Part shown: positions 36,301 through 46,054 of the stretch, piece by piece
Layout: the number at the start of each line of letters is the position of its first letter
Numbering within the stretch: position 1 is the stretch's first letter
DNA from: Burhinus oedicnemus
Taxonomy: Eukaryota; Chordata; Aves; Charadriiformes; Burhinidae
Direction of reading: 5' to 3'
Length of the DNA: 64,000 bases
NCBI GenBank assembly: GCA_008921705.1
Contig: VFFE01009170.1
Coordinates: forward strand, 604,553 to 668,552
Position numbers and translations under genes: made by a program
Notes under the pieces: model-generated
Database searches by the model: none
The model's input: the letters and a program-made list of their open reading frames with translations, nothing else
Told to the model about the DNA's origin: nothing

Positions 36301-38331
36301 GAAGGTGTCTTTGTCAGGAGTATGGCCTCCTCCCAGGCAGCAGCTCTGGTGTCTCCTGGAACTCCCATCATTGCTGTGGGGTTGCAGATACCTACAGGTG
36401 AGCAACTTGCTGCTGGCCCTGGAATGGCATTTGTTAGCATGCCTCGGCACAAGTGGCTTTCTTCTAGCGCAGTACATAACTAACAGCTGCTAAGCCAGAG
36501 GAAAATGCAAGGAAAGGTGAGAAAACAACAGACACCTCTGTGAACCTGGTGAGGGACCACATGAACAGCTAAGGGTGTTTGGGTCAAGGGCAAGCTGCTC
36601 TTCAACTTCAGCTGCCTCTTGCAAGGTGCTTAACAGAGCAAGGCTGAGAGAAATGAATCAAAGGAGGACTCTCACACTTCAGGGAGAACAAAACTCTTGG
36701 GGAGAGGTGTTGTAGTCATACACAGACAGCGCATCCCTACAGCTGAGCACTCCTGGGCCTGTCCCAGGAGAGTTAGCTGTACACACACTGCTCATACAGC
36801 AAACCTCATCATTCCTGCAGCAAGCACTACTTTGGCTCTGCTTCTGCATTTCTCCCTACCCAGCTTCATCCTTTTAAAGCATTTAGGAATTAATTAAATC
36901 TCCAACAGCTGTCTAGGCATGATAAGACCTATAACCATCCCCTTATCTCTGTAAACCTTAGTTGGAAATTATACTAGATTTGCTGCTGTGTCAGTTACAT
37001 CATAATGCATCAACCAAACCCTCAGCAGTCTGGATCTAGCTCCAGCTTTCCTGCAGTAGTGATCTACTCTGTTGCTTGTCTAGATCTGAACTGACTCTCT
37101 TGGTGTTTTATATTTAGCTCAATTCATCTCATGTTAGAACTGTTGTTACGTTTGCTAGTTTGGGTTTACAGTGTTAAGCTATTGTACCTATGCCTGGAAA
37201 AACCTCATGTGGCTGTAAAGGTCTAGATGCATTGAAGATGAATGGAGCTAGCCTTATCTTCCATTTTCATATTTTCCTGTTTTAAAACCATTTTCTTTTC
37301 AAGGCCACAGAACCGATTCGGGCACTTGACTTAACTGAATGCTCAGCTGTGCAATTTGACTATTCCCAGGAAAGAGTCAATTGTTTCTGGTAAGTTGCTG
37401 TGGTTTATCCACCTTGCTGGGAAGGTCAAAATAGCCAGGGAAGTTTGAAATATAACCACTGGGTGCTTCTGAAAGCTCCTTTGCCAACTGTGACCCTGAT
37501 CTTCCACTTTTGTCCATATGGGCCTGGGGCAGCACCTCCCCAAGCTGTAAATGACTGTGAACCGTTCTTGGCTAACCTCCCTCCGGGTGACTGAACGGGA
37601 AGGAGCACAGCCTCCCTGCCCTGCTCTGTCTAAACAACTGTTGTTGCAGGCCAGCTGGGTTCAGTTTTAGGAAGAATTAGCAGTTGTTCTAGCAATTTAA
37701 GAGACAGTTTTGTTTACTTACAGCTTAGTGTTCCCACTAAGGACATACTACCTGTGCGCAAAAACTGGAATAGAAGCTGATGAATGGATTAAAATATTGC
37801 GATGGAAACTGGTAAGTTGACGTGCAGTGTTACATGGCAGTACACTTCAGGCAGCAGTGCCCTTGGTACTGCCATCATAAAAACCCCCAGTTTTGCAGCA
37901 CCCAAGTGCTACAGTTCTCAGTATCTGCAAGAAGAGAGTACTTGTCCTGGCTTCCAGGCCAACAAGACTGGAATACATAGCTTTTGCATAATGTGGCTGC
38001 ATGCAAACCCACTTTGGCATTTTTGGGATGCCCTTTTAACACACATACATACTCATTAGGAAGAAGAAATTACTTCCATCTTTAAGGATGTCATTGTGTA
38101 GATGGTAAACAATATGGAGCATCAGCACAGACTGCATGTGTTGGGTCATGAAGGAAGCAATGAGAAGACAATGTAAAGGCTTGATAAGTGTTACTTCCTT
38201 AAAAATAAGTTGAGTTGATCGTACTCAACCACATTCACATGCACGCAGATGAACAGCAATGGATTGTCTTTCTGTTCTAGTCACAAATACGGAAGCAACT
38301 GGAGCAGCGTAACTCCAGCCTCAGTTCCTAG
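15275..38331 (+). CDS. DAPP1: DAPP1 (Bam32): SH2 and PH domain adaptor, nine coding exons
   Basis: Joined coding exons are 15275-15336, 25064-25186, 28467-28600, 32890-33020, 35113-35160, 35398-35460, 37304-37389, 37724-37811 and 38281-38331: 786 nt, 261 codons plus stop, all introns GT-AG and all phases consistent. The protein has an N-terminal SH2 domain starting GWYHDNLTRHAAEALL at residue 21, with the phosphotyrosine-binding arginine at 48 in YLLR. A linker tyrosine lies at 126 in EEPSIYESV, the known Src-family phosphorylation site (Tyr139 in human). A PH domain spans about 153-245, with KQGKIVKNWKTRWF carrying the basic 3-phosphoinositide-binding residues. The family recruits signalling proteins to the membrane after PI3K activation, notably downstream of the B-cell receptor. 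The start at 15275 has A at -3. Residues before the SH2 domain (about 20) and the C-terminal tail after SQIRKQL differ from human, and the protein is about 19 residues shorter than the human 280. Identity is very secure; the exact start is less so. Confidence 0.95.
16711..16786 (+). repeat. Polypurine A/G tract with exact 32-bp-offset duplication
   Basis: A 76-bp run of only A and G. The 27 bases at 16727-16753 are repeated exactly at 16759-16785, with the same spacing of G interruptions. This points to slippage or tandem duplication of a 32-bp unit. Confidence 0.85.
23792..24261 (-). mobile_element. CR1 LINE, 5'-truncated, 3' end of ORF2 plus 3' UTR
   Basis: On the minus strand it begins with GGAGAGGGTCCAGAGGAGG-type sequence at about 24261 and ends in the CR1 3' tail of ATTCTATG-like octamers at 23792. 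The frame encodes the C-terminal part of the ORF2 reverse-transcriptase polyprotein (residues such as RVQRRATKMIGG and VVRHWNRFPREVVDAPSL), ending SNLV and the usual stop at 23882. It then runs through the standard short 3' UTR. No stop or frameshift interrupts about 126 codons, so the copy is only moderately old. It is truncated at the 5' end, as most CR1 copies are, and cannot move by itself. It lies antisense inside DAPP1 intron 1. Confidence 0.95.
25064..25186 (+). CDS. DAPP1: DAPP1 coding exon 2 (SH2, first half)
   Basis: Begins with the third base of Gly21, then WYHDNLTRHAAEALL, and ends SLSV plus two bases of Arg62. It carries the alpha-A Arg29 and the beta-B phosphotyrosine-binding Arg48. 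Acceptor TTCCCAG, donor GTAGAG. Confidence 0.95.
28467..28600 (+). CDS. DAPP1: DAPP1 coding exon 3 (SH2, second half)
   Basis: Reads GKDSVKHFHVE... through FANQPLIGSET, closing the SH2 domain. Acceptor TTTTAG, donor GTAAGG. Where I recall tyrosines in the human stretch after HFHVE, this protein has Arg74 and Thr77. Confidence 0.95.
32890..33020 (+). CDS. DAPP1: DAPP1 coding exon 4 (linker with phospho-tyrosine)
   Basis: Encodes TLIVLKHPYPREVEEP, then SIYESVRVHTAMQTGR, and ends at Ser150. Tyr126 in the IYESV context is the conserved regulatory tyrosine between the SH2 and PH domains. Acceptor TCTCCAG, donor GTAAGT. Confidence 0.95.
35113..35160 (+). CDS. DAPP1: DAPP1 coding exon 5 (PH domain start)
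   Basis: A 48-nt exon, LGTKEGYLIKQGKIVK, forming the first strand of the PH domain with basic residues of the lipid-binding loop. Acceptor TTCACAG, donor GTAAGG; phase 0 at both ends. Confidence 0.95.
35398..35460 (+). CDS. DAPP1: DAPP1 coding exon 6 (PH domain)
   Basis: A 63-nt exon, NWKTRWFTLHRNELKYF then KDQT. It contains the KTRWF lipid-binding motif of PIP3/PI(3,4)P2-binding PH domains. Acceptor CTTTCAG, donor GTAAGT. Confidence 0.95.
37304..37389 (+). CDS. DAPP1: DAPP1 coding exon 7 (PH domain)
   Basis: Encodes ATEPIRALDLTECSAVQF then DYSQERVNCF and two bases of Cys216. Acceptor TTTTCAAG, donor GTAAGT. Confidence 0.95.
37724..37811 (+). CDS. DAPP1: DAPP1 coding exon 8 (PH domain end)
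   Basis: Encodes LVFPLRTYYLCAKTG, then IEADEWIKILRWKL, which is the C-terminal PH helix with its invariant tryptophan (EADEW). Acceptor ACTTACAG, donor GTAAGT. Confidence 0.95.
38281..38331 (+). CDS. DAPP1: DAPP1 coding exon 9 (C-terminal tail)
   Basis: Reads SQIRKQLEQRNSSLSS and stops with TAG at 38329-38331. SQIRKQL matches the family; the last nine residues do not match the human tail. Acceptor CTGTTCTAG. Confidence 0.85.
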   Translation, partial: SQIRKQLEQRNSSLSS

Positions 38332-39788
38332 CTGCACCTCCAATAAGTCTGCTCCGTTGGCAGGAACTGCCGCTTTGCCAAGGGGAAGACATCGCTTAGA
38401 AGAGGACGGTTTCAGAAGTCTCCATTACTCACAGTGGGCACACGTGTGGGCGTATATCCGCACACAGACGCTTGCATCCAGCTCTGCACACAAAAGGTTT
38501 GTACAGCTGAGTGCTCTGCAGCTGTTTAGTCACGTGTGGAGACGGTTGCAAAATCAGTGTGTTGGTTTGATACGCATGGTGTAGGTCTGTAGTGCACACT
38601 TAAATTAACACCTGTTAACTAATCACAGAAGTATTGACTGTTTAAAACTTCTGTGGTTCTTCAGACCACTCGCAATAATTTATTGCAAGCTCCATCACAA
38701 CTAACCATTAGCAGCATATTCTGTAACCTTGAGCCTGTTATTTAAAGCCAGTCCATTCTGGAAACATTAAATATTTCTTTTGTATTACGTGTTTAGGCTC
38801 TAAACCAAAAGAAAAATGACAGAGGTAATTACATTTTTGTAAATAGTATCTGTATTACAATCCAGAGAATATGTCAAGGCCCTTTTCAAGGTGATGGATG
38901 AGTAACACTTAGTTCTCATCAAATATGGTTTTGTATGGTTTAGATTTATACCGCTACAAGTGAACGGTTGTTTCACATGGCATATATAGGTAATGGTGAG
39001 CAGCGTCATGCAAACGCACTTGTTTACAGACTAGAATTATGAGGAACAGGCAGCTGGTTCCTAGCACATGTATGACAGAGCTGCCACAGGGCCCTAAGGA
39101 TGGGTGACAGGGCTCTGCAGAAGTCTTTGCTTATGGCAGCCGCCAGCATTTTTATTAGCATTATGAGTTGGGCCCCTTACAGTCTCCCTTGAAAATGGAC
39201 TGGATTTTGTACTTTTTCCTCACACGGAAAATTCAAAATGAGGTTTTGTCCAGAACTATGTTCTAGAGTTAAGCACTGCTTGCTTTATATTAAACAAGAT
39301 CAGTAACAGAAAAGCACCATGTACACTAAAAATATGAGTTTAAAAGAATACATCTTCCGCATAACCTGATGTAAATTTTCATATGTATTTTGGAAGACTC
39401 ATACAGATGTAAGAGCGTTGTGGCTCACTACACAGCTACTTTGGTGCTGTAGTCAAAACAGACGTTACATTTTGGAAGCAAAGTTTGACACACTGGAGGG
39501 TTTCAAGATCAGCTTGGCCTGACCTCATGACTGACCCAGCTCCCAGAGCCCCTGAGCAATCCTGCTCCTCCTGGAGGGTGGGAAAAGAGCCCCCCCCATC
39601 TCCCTGCATAACTGCTGAAACAGCGTACACAAACCTCTCCTGCTATGCAAATGCTGTGGCACAGGGCTTGGTATTGCTCACACAGCAGGTCAGCGTTCAA
39701 TAGGTGCCTTTACTGCAAGACGACTGAAGGAGGGGAAAAACATACTGGAAGAAGAAAGAAATTCTAGATTTGAACATAGGAATAGCAT

Positions 39789-39794
39789 TTTATT
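39789..39794 (-). terminator. LAMTOR3: Candidate distal LAMTOR3 polyadenylation signal
   Basis: AATAAA on the minus strand, about 1.87 kb downstream of the LAMTOR3 stop. If used, the LAMTOR3 tail would overlap the DAPP1 3' end (plus-strand signal at 39849). Confidence 0.3.
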
Positions 39795-39848
39795 TCAACT
39801 TAGAAATTCAAAATATTTGTAAATATTTTTTATACAGACTATTTTCTG

Positions 39849-39854
39849 AATAAA
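39849..39854 (+). terminator. DAPP1: Candidate DAPP1 polyadenylation signal AATAAA
   Basis: A canonical hexamer about 1.5 kb after the stop, followed within 30-45 nt by T/G-rich sequence. Use cannot be confirmed from sequence alone. Confidence 0.45.
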
Positions 39855-39875
39855 ATCTCAGTATAAAACTACTGA

Positions 39876-41661
39876 AGGTCTTCTGTACTCCTGCATGGTA
39901 TTAAAGCTTTGCCTTCCTTTTTCCCTTAAAGAGCTAGTTTAACTGGCATCTCCCATTTAGTTAAAAAGCTTGGATGAGTTTGTGTGTGAGAGAGAGAGAC
40001 AGCGTAAGGGGAAAAGAGCCGATACTCTCCAACAGTATAACTGTTCTCTGAAAACAACTTAGATATCAAGCTTGAAAATAACCACAAAAGCGGCCTTCCT
40101 TTTTTCACATGAACAGGCCACGTTACAAAACGCTAGAAGCAAGTTCAGCACACGGCCCCACAAACTGAAGCCAGTAAAGGAAATGGTGCTTGGCTGGCTG
40201 AGGCAGCAGTCACAGGTAGGCGAGCTGAAGAGAAGCTAATGGCAGCAGTTGGCCCAGAGTGGAACACAAATGCGTTTTGTCAAAAATACATAGAGGCGTC
40301 TTGGGGCTCAGTTTCCAGCTGCTTCTGCAATGACCAGCAAGAGAAAGCTCAAGCCAGGAGCTCAGTTTAAATGCAAAAGGGTTGACTGACAACTTTAAAT
40401 CTCTCTGAGAGCTTTTGAGCCAAGAATTCCCAGCCCTTATTCCTAGCACCACTTTTTCCCCCCCATCCTGCCTGATGCTGAAGGTGGTCGAGGTATAAGT
40501 GAGGGGGCAGTGGCGGCACCTTTCCCAGCCTGAAGCAGAGACCTGCCAAAAGCTCTCCTTTAGACCAGCAGTGCTTGGGTTTAGCACTGGAAGTCTACGC
40601 TGGAGTCACCACATGGGGGAATATGGGAGGGAATAACGTGGGGGTAAAGAGTACAGAATCAATCCCCAGCGACAGGAAGCCAGTTGGCACTAACCTCTGC
40701 ATTGACACAGGACTTGGTATCTGTATCACCCAATCGAGAGACACCCCAGTTAGTTTTCAGCCTGTAAACTCATGGATTTTGTACATTTACATGCAATTAA
40801 GAGACCTGTTCTCTCCACAGAAAAGCTGATGTGCTGTAAAATATTATGATGCAACAGAAGAGCGGACCAGGCTCTGTCATTTAAAAATACTGTATTTTAT
40901 TTATATTTATTTACTTAGGAAAACCTAAGGGTAAATATGCTGAGAGTGTCACCAGTGATGAACCCACACAAAGACTATGAGACATGAGATCTTCACAACC
41001 ATATTACACAGAAACCCCATGAAGAAGTGAGACACTGTTTGGGCGCTTTTATCTGGGCATCAGGAAAACACCTGAAGCAACAGCTTTCATAGAAATAGCT
41101 TTCTTCTTAGTGGAAGCAGGATGCAGCTAGCATCCAGATTAGTAGCATTCCCTTGCCAAAGTATCACCCACGTAAGAAAGCCGGGATATTTATTGATTGT
41201 ACCGACACATCACTGCTAGTAAACTTACTCTCACAACACTTTCAACCACATCTTTGATAACACTATACAACCGATCTGCTTTCCAATACGTCATGGTAGC
41301 TGGCCTGAGGATATGCCCCGCCGCGTGCCCGGTTCCCTGTAAAGCAAGAGATCTGTGGGTTGCTCATCTGAGCCAACAGCATCACGCCAATTGGGCCCAG
41401 TTGGCTGAGCTAAACTCCATAGGAGCTATTGTGGTGGTCTCTCCAGTACTGCACAATACAAGAAGCATGGCCTAAAGTAACATCCACCTACAACACACTA
41501 GTAGATCATTTCAGATTCAGTACTATGTACAATTTACTCTTACTTAGTATACTAAGGAGCTGTGGTATTTCTTCTGAGACGTGTTATTTGACTGAGGATT
41601 ATTGAATCTTTCTGTCCACTGGGCTGCAGAGGGATGCTTGCACTCTGGCTACACCATCAGG
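39876..41661 (-). other. LAMTOR3: LAMTOR3 3' UTR and convergent intergenic sequence
   Basis: The interval between the two convergent genes. No coding potential was recognised. The part from 41661 down to about 40880 is probably LAMTOR3 3' UTR; the remainder may be spacer or alternative UTR. Confidence 0.45.
40896..40911 (-). terminator. LAMTOR3: Candidate proximal LAMTOR3 polyadenylation signals
   Basis: Two AATAAA hexamers on the minus strand, at 40896-40901 and 40906-40911, about 750 bp after the stop codon. This cluster is the most plausible main cleavage site for LAMTOR3. Confidence 0.45.
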
Positions 41662-41735
41662 TTAAGAAACTTCAACAACCTGCCTCAGTTCTTCAAAGAG
41701 GGGCGTTAGCTCCTTCTCTAAACTTACGATCAGCC
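41662..41735 (-). CDS. LAMTOR3: LAMTOR3 coding exon 6
   Basis: Encodes LIVSLEKELTPLFEELRQ then VVEVS and TAA (41662-41664). Acceptor CTTTCCAG. It forms the last helix of the roadblock fold. Confidence 0.96.
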
Positions 41736-44700
41736 CTGGAAAGAGAAGAGAGACAGAACATCCCATCAAACAACATAACTGAGAAGCCTCTCTCCAAACC
41801 CCACATCTCCCTCCCCTCCCAAGTCATAGGCAGTGTTTTCCAAAACACGAAGCGTTTCCCTTGAGCGGCTCATTCTTCACAGGAATAGCAGGCAGCACCC
41901 CGAGGGAGGGTGCCTGCAGCCCTCGGCACCAACAGGGGCTCAGCCCTGCAGCCCCGCCCCGTGCCACTGCTTGCCTCTACTGTCACCTTGCTGCTTCCCA
42001 CAGCGACCGAGGCCCAAGCAGCTGTGCAAGAATTAAATCCCTTTTGCTCGTGCCTATTAGCCAACGCCCTCATGAGCAAGGCCAGGTGCCTTGCTGAAGG
42101 ACTCCCTTGCCCCACAGAGCTGAGAAGACGAAGCCGCACATGTTACTGCGGAACGTAACTTGGAACTGAGAGACTGAACAACTGGTTTGGACAGTACAAT
42201 CATTGCTGCTGCGGTCAACACTGACACAGCAAGGGTAAGGTTAATCACAAGAGAAATATGCTTTAACAGAGTAACAACTTCAGCAAGTCACCAAAAACAT
42301 ACATTTTTACTCACACCTTTCCCTTCTCCCCTTCACAATACGCTGACAAAATTCATAGCAAGAGCAAAGTTTATACACCTTAAAGTAAATCTGGGTAATT
42401 TATTTTCTATTATTTAAACACCTGGGCCTTCAAATACTGCAATATTTAAAATACATGTGAAGACATACCAGTATTGGCATTGCTGCTAGCAATGAAACTT
42501 ACTACCAAAGGTAAGCGATTGAACTGCACCACCTGCAAGGAGAGAGAAGAGCGTTCAGCCAGCAGCTAACCCATGTTGGATGTCAGAGCTCTGCCACATA
42601 AATTCTTTCCAAAACAAGCAGCCTCCTCGGTTTAAAGGACAAGCAGGAGCAAGAGACAGAGAGCTGACTTTTCAGTGAATCTATTCCATAAGATTCACAG
42701 TTAAAAACACCAACAGAACTTACACCACAGTACAGGGAGCTGCATGTGGAAAGCCTGGCATTTCCCTCCCTCCTGTGTCCTGCAGTGTTATTCACCAGAA
42801 ATCTAACTCAGCTGCCACACTTTCCGCGGGTAACAAGAGGGCAGGCAGGTTTATTGTTTTAAAATACTATTCCACATACAGATACAGCAGTATCTCTTCT
42901 TCCATTAATGGCAACTGGAACCTTGTCCACAACAATTCTCTAGTAGCATCAAGAGAATCAAAGCAACGTACTCAATGTGTATGAACTCACTCATTCACCC
43001 ATTTATTTTCCAAACAAAGCTAAATACTGTAGGTTAAATAGTTGGCCGGTTTACTGCAATCACAATAAAAAGCTGTCAAGGTCACTAGAACTCGAGAAGG
43101 AGCAGAAACATAGTAGAGGATGGATTTCAGGACACAAATAATCAGTTTGTAAAGAACGTGAGCTGTATTTCAAAGCTTTCTTGCCTCAAAGTCACACTGG
43201 CAGCAAGATTAGCTATGAAGTAGGCTGCATGTGCTTATTTAACTTTAGGTGTCACTAATTATAAACAAATTTGTTTGTCAAAGAGAACATAAACCCTTCA
43301 TAACAGATTCTGAAGGCCATATGAGCAGCACCCACTGCAAATTCCCCGATTACTACTTGTTCAGAAAACTTGATCATTTTCAACCAGTAAATCTCAGTTT
43401 TGAGAAATGTAAGAAAAGCTTAACAAATAGTACGGAAGTTTAGCTTAGCCATTTAAGCAGCGTGAGAAATAAACCACAAATACTTCAATATCAGAGTTTA
43501 AACAACCCTCTCCCCCTTCCTCAGTGTAATGCAGGAACAGCTCAGGTCACTGAGAACAAACCACACTGAGGTTACTCACCTGGTACGTATTGTAATAGCA
43601 GATGATACTTTTGTTTTTAGAAAGTCCTAGTTTACTGCCCTGATCTGTGGCAAGGGCAAAGGTGGAGAGAAAGCCAGGTCGCAGTGCATGTTCTGGAGCA
43701 TTATCATTGGCAACTGGAACAAAACAAGAAAATTCTTATCTTTACATGGTATCTCTGACTGCATCGCAACTCCTTACCCAGCTTGCTGCTGTGCCAAAAG
43801 CAGATCTGCTGTTGGGGAACAAGTAACACATCTTACATGCTTCCACAACAAGTACAGGCCGATCTTCACGAGCAGTATATCATTTAGTATTTTGTATGTG
43901 ATCACTGCTCGTTACACCGGTGTCCTCCCTAGCACACCTAGGAAACAGCCTTTTCCTTTGCGATGCACAGCCTGTGCTGATGCCATTTTGTTCTGTGTCC
44001 CTCACTGTTTGCACTGATTCCAGCCTTTGGATTGATCAGTGGCACACAGTCACTTGAATGAAAACAGGTGAAGATGTGCACATTCTGCTAGATGTTTAAA
44101 TACTTTGGGACATTAAAAAAAAAGGCGTATAACCTGCAGTACTCGAATATTTGTATTCTTAAACTAGTGTACTTACAACGTAAAAACATCTTAAACAAGG
44201 ACTGCAGAGATATAATAAAAACTACAGTACCAAAAAGCAAACTAAATTAGGTTATGTGTGTCAAAGTTGGATGCAATTGCATCTGCGCACAGACCAGTCA
44301 AGTCAACAAAATAGCGATAAGCTTTCTCTCGTACTCTGCACCAGTCACCCTGCGAGCGACACGAACATACACGGACCTTACAGCACTCCAACCCTTTTCA
44401 CTGAGGAAACTTTCTGTGGCCTACAACTATTGAGGGCATAAACAAAAGGATAAATTTGAAGAGGCACATAATCAACCACTGAACTTGGAAGTACGAATCT
44501 AATTTCAGTCTTCGATTTTGGATATTCAGGTGCTGGGCACAACCAGAGAAGGTTCTGCTGTCCTTTCCCACCCCCTGCTGTTCAAGCAGGGCTTCGGTTG
44601 CAGGGCACAGCGAGAAGCTGCAGTTACCTTTGATAACAGGCACACCGTCTCTATCTGACACCACAATAGCATGAAGACCTTCGACGCTGTAAAGAAAAAA

Positions 44701-45605
44701 AAAAAGAGACACCCTTTAAAAACAAACATGCAAGTAAGGAGAAAATACAGAAAAAATAGATGCCGTCACTAATTTAGTATCTCACTGAAAAGGACTTGGT
44801 CTGTTTAGTACAGGCGGTCTCTGGGGGCAATAAAAAGAGAAATACAAAATAAAACTACTGAAAATTGCAGGGAACTTTTAGCTCCGGCAAGAGGACTGAC
44901 TGATGCTGCCCATCAAGTTTTCCTAGTCACGCCAGAGCCCCCGCGCGCCCTCCTCCCGCACGAGCGCCGGTTTCGCTACGCCTACACGTAACCTCACACT
45001 GGAGCCGCTTAACGACGCTGGCAACCGGCAGTTACCGAAAAGGGAATTATGAAGGATTAGGCGACCGCGCCACCAGGAATGTCTTCTTCCCGCTCCTCGT
45101 TACGACACGCCGCGCGCACTTCCCTTCTCCTCAGGCGAGCGCGCGACAAGCGGACGCTGCCTTCACCTCCAGGAACCGCCGTCCTCCCACCGCGGCGTCG
45201 TTCACCTCCGTCCGACCCATTTCAACAACCAAACGCGGGCACCCGGCGAGCCGCCTCCCTCCGGCGGCGGAAGGGGACGGCGATTAACAGCCCCCCCCAT
45301 CCCACCCCTCCCGCAGCCGCGCAGGCTTCAGATAATGGCCCTTGCGACTCGAAAGCGCCCTCACCGCCGCGCCAGTTACCTCGGCAGCTTCTTGTACAGG
45401 AACCTCTTCAGGTCCTGGGGGCAGAGACGGGCGGCAGGTTACTCATTTCCATGGGCACCGGGGACGGGGGGTGTCCCCGCTTCCCCGCAGGCCGCTCCGG
45501 GGCGCCTCTCCCTTCCCACCAGGCCCCAGCGTACTCGGTCCCCCCCTCCCCAGCCCTCCCCTCAGCCGCCCGCGGCCCAACCGCCGCCCAACTTACGTCG
45601 GCCAT
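41662..45605 (-). CDS. LAMTOR3: LAMTOR3 (MP1), Ragulator subunit, six coding exons
   Basis: Coding exons on the minus strand are 45597-45605, 45380-45414, 44628-44686, 43580-43713, 42469-42532 and 41662-41735: 375 nt, 124 codons plus stop, exactly the length of the human protein and nearly identical to it. All introns are GT-AG. The protein is one roadblock/longin-like domain: helix MADDLKRFLYKKLPSVEGL, strand HAIVVSDRDGVPVIK, the middle strand pair NKSIICYYNTYQVVQFNRLP, and the C-terminal helix ending LRQVVEVS. In other vertebrates it dimerises with LAMTOR2 in the pentameric Ragulator complex on late endosomes and lysosomes. There it anchors Rag GTPases for mTORC1 activation and scaffolds MEK1-ERK. 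The gene converges with DAPP1 and lies in tandem with DNAJB14. Its promoter is in a CpG island. Confidence 0.97.
42469..42532 (-). CDS. LAMTOR3: LAMTOR3 coding exon 5
   Basis: Encodes VVQFNRLPLVVSFIASSNAN then T and one base of the next glycine. Acceptor CTTGCAG, donor GTATGT. Confidence 0.96.
43580..43713 (-). CDS. LAMTOR3: LAMTOR3 coding exon 4
   Basis: Completes a valine codon, then ANDNAPEHALRPGFLSTF through CYYNTYQ (44 codons). It is the largest exon and covers the central strands and helix. Acceptor GTTCCAG, donor GTGAGT. Confidence 0.96.
44628..44686 (-). CDS. LAMTOR3: LAMTOR3 coding exon 3
   Basis: Encodes VEGLHAIVVSDRDGVPVIK, the first beta-hairpin of the roadblock fold. Acceptor TTTACAG, donor GTAACT. 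Confidence 0.96.
45380..45414 (-). CDS. LAMTOR3: LAMTOR3 coding exon 2
   Basis: A 35-nt exon, DLKRFLYKKLP plus two bases of serine. Acceptor CCCCCAG, donor GTAACT. It lies within the CpG island. Confidence 0.95.
45597..45605 (-). CDS. LAMTOR3: LAMTOR3 coding exon 1 (three codons)
   Basis: Only ATG GCC GAC before the donor GTAAGT; the fourth residue, Asp, comes from exon 2. The very short coding part followed by a 182-nt GC-rich intron means simple ORF callers would miss it. The MAD/DLKRF join matches the human start. Confidence 0.93.
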
Positions 45606-45956
45606 GGCTAGGGGGCCTGCCGCCGCCTCCGCGGGCCTGCGAGACGAAAAGGCGCCCGGTCATCCGCGGTGCGGCCTGAGGCCCGTCCACCGCCTCCCCC
45701 CCTCCATGGTACAGGCCGCCCCCACCCGCCCCGGGACGGACCGAGACCACCATCACACCGGGAGGGGGTGGGCGCGGCGCTGCCCTGCCCGCCCCGCCTC
45801 TACCTGCGCTGCCACTGCCCTCGGTGTCCACCCGCACGGCTCCGCCGCCGCTTCCCCTTTAAGCCTCTATCACATGACGGCGCTCCGCCTTCACGGACCC
45901 GGAAACGCTTCCCCGTCGCTGCCGGGTTAGTCACGCTGTTTCCTCCCCGTCCCCGT

Positions 45957-46054
45957 CCCGTCCCGTCCCCCCCCACGCGTCGCCGGGGCCTGGCCGAGCC
46001 GGCGTCCGCCGGCTCGGCCAGGCCCCGGCGACGCGTGGGGGGGGACGGGACGGG
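45957..46054. repeat. 98-bp palindrome with 48-bp perfect arms
   Basis: Left arm 45957-46004 and right arm 46007-46054 are exact reverse complements, separated by only the two bases TC. Each arm holds C8/G8, an ACGCGT site and GC-rich sequence around GGCCTGGCCGAGCCGG. With small indels the similarity extends outward to CCTCCCC at 45942-45948 and GGGGAGG at 46062-46068. It could extrude as a cruciform, or be a fold-back artefact of sequencing or assembly. Confidence 0.95.

Larger units (their letters stand above)
38332..39875 (+). other. DAPP1: Probable DAPP1 3' UTR
   Basis: No further coding sequence was recognised after the stop. An ATTAAA (38766-38771) and an AATAAA (39849-39854) on the plus strand are candidate polyadenylation signals; the latter fits a UTR of about 1.5 kb. 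The extent is inferred from signals alone. Confidence 0.5.

Noticed and set aside
38249..38584. 111-codon frame overlapping the last DAPP1 exon
   Set aside because: Different frame from the DAPP1 tail; it is a shadow extending into the 3' UTR.
45079..45930. 283-codon plus-strand frame across the LAMTOR3 promoter
   Set aside because: It lies in a CpG island where stop codons are depleted, is Pro/Arg/Ala-rich low complexity, and overlaps LAMTOR3 exons 1-2 on the other strand.
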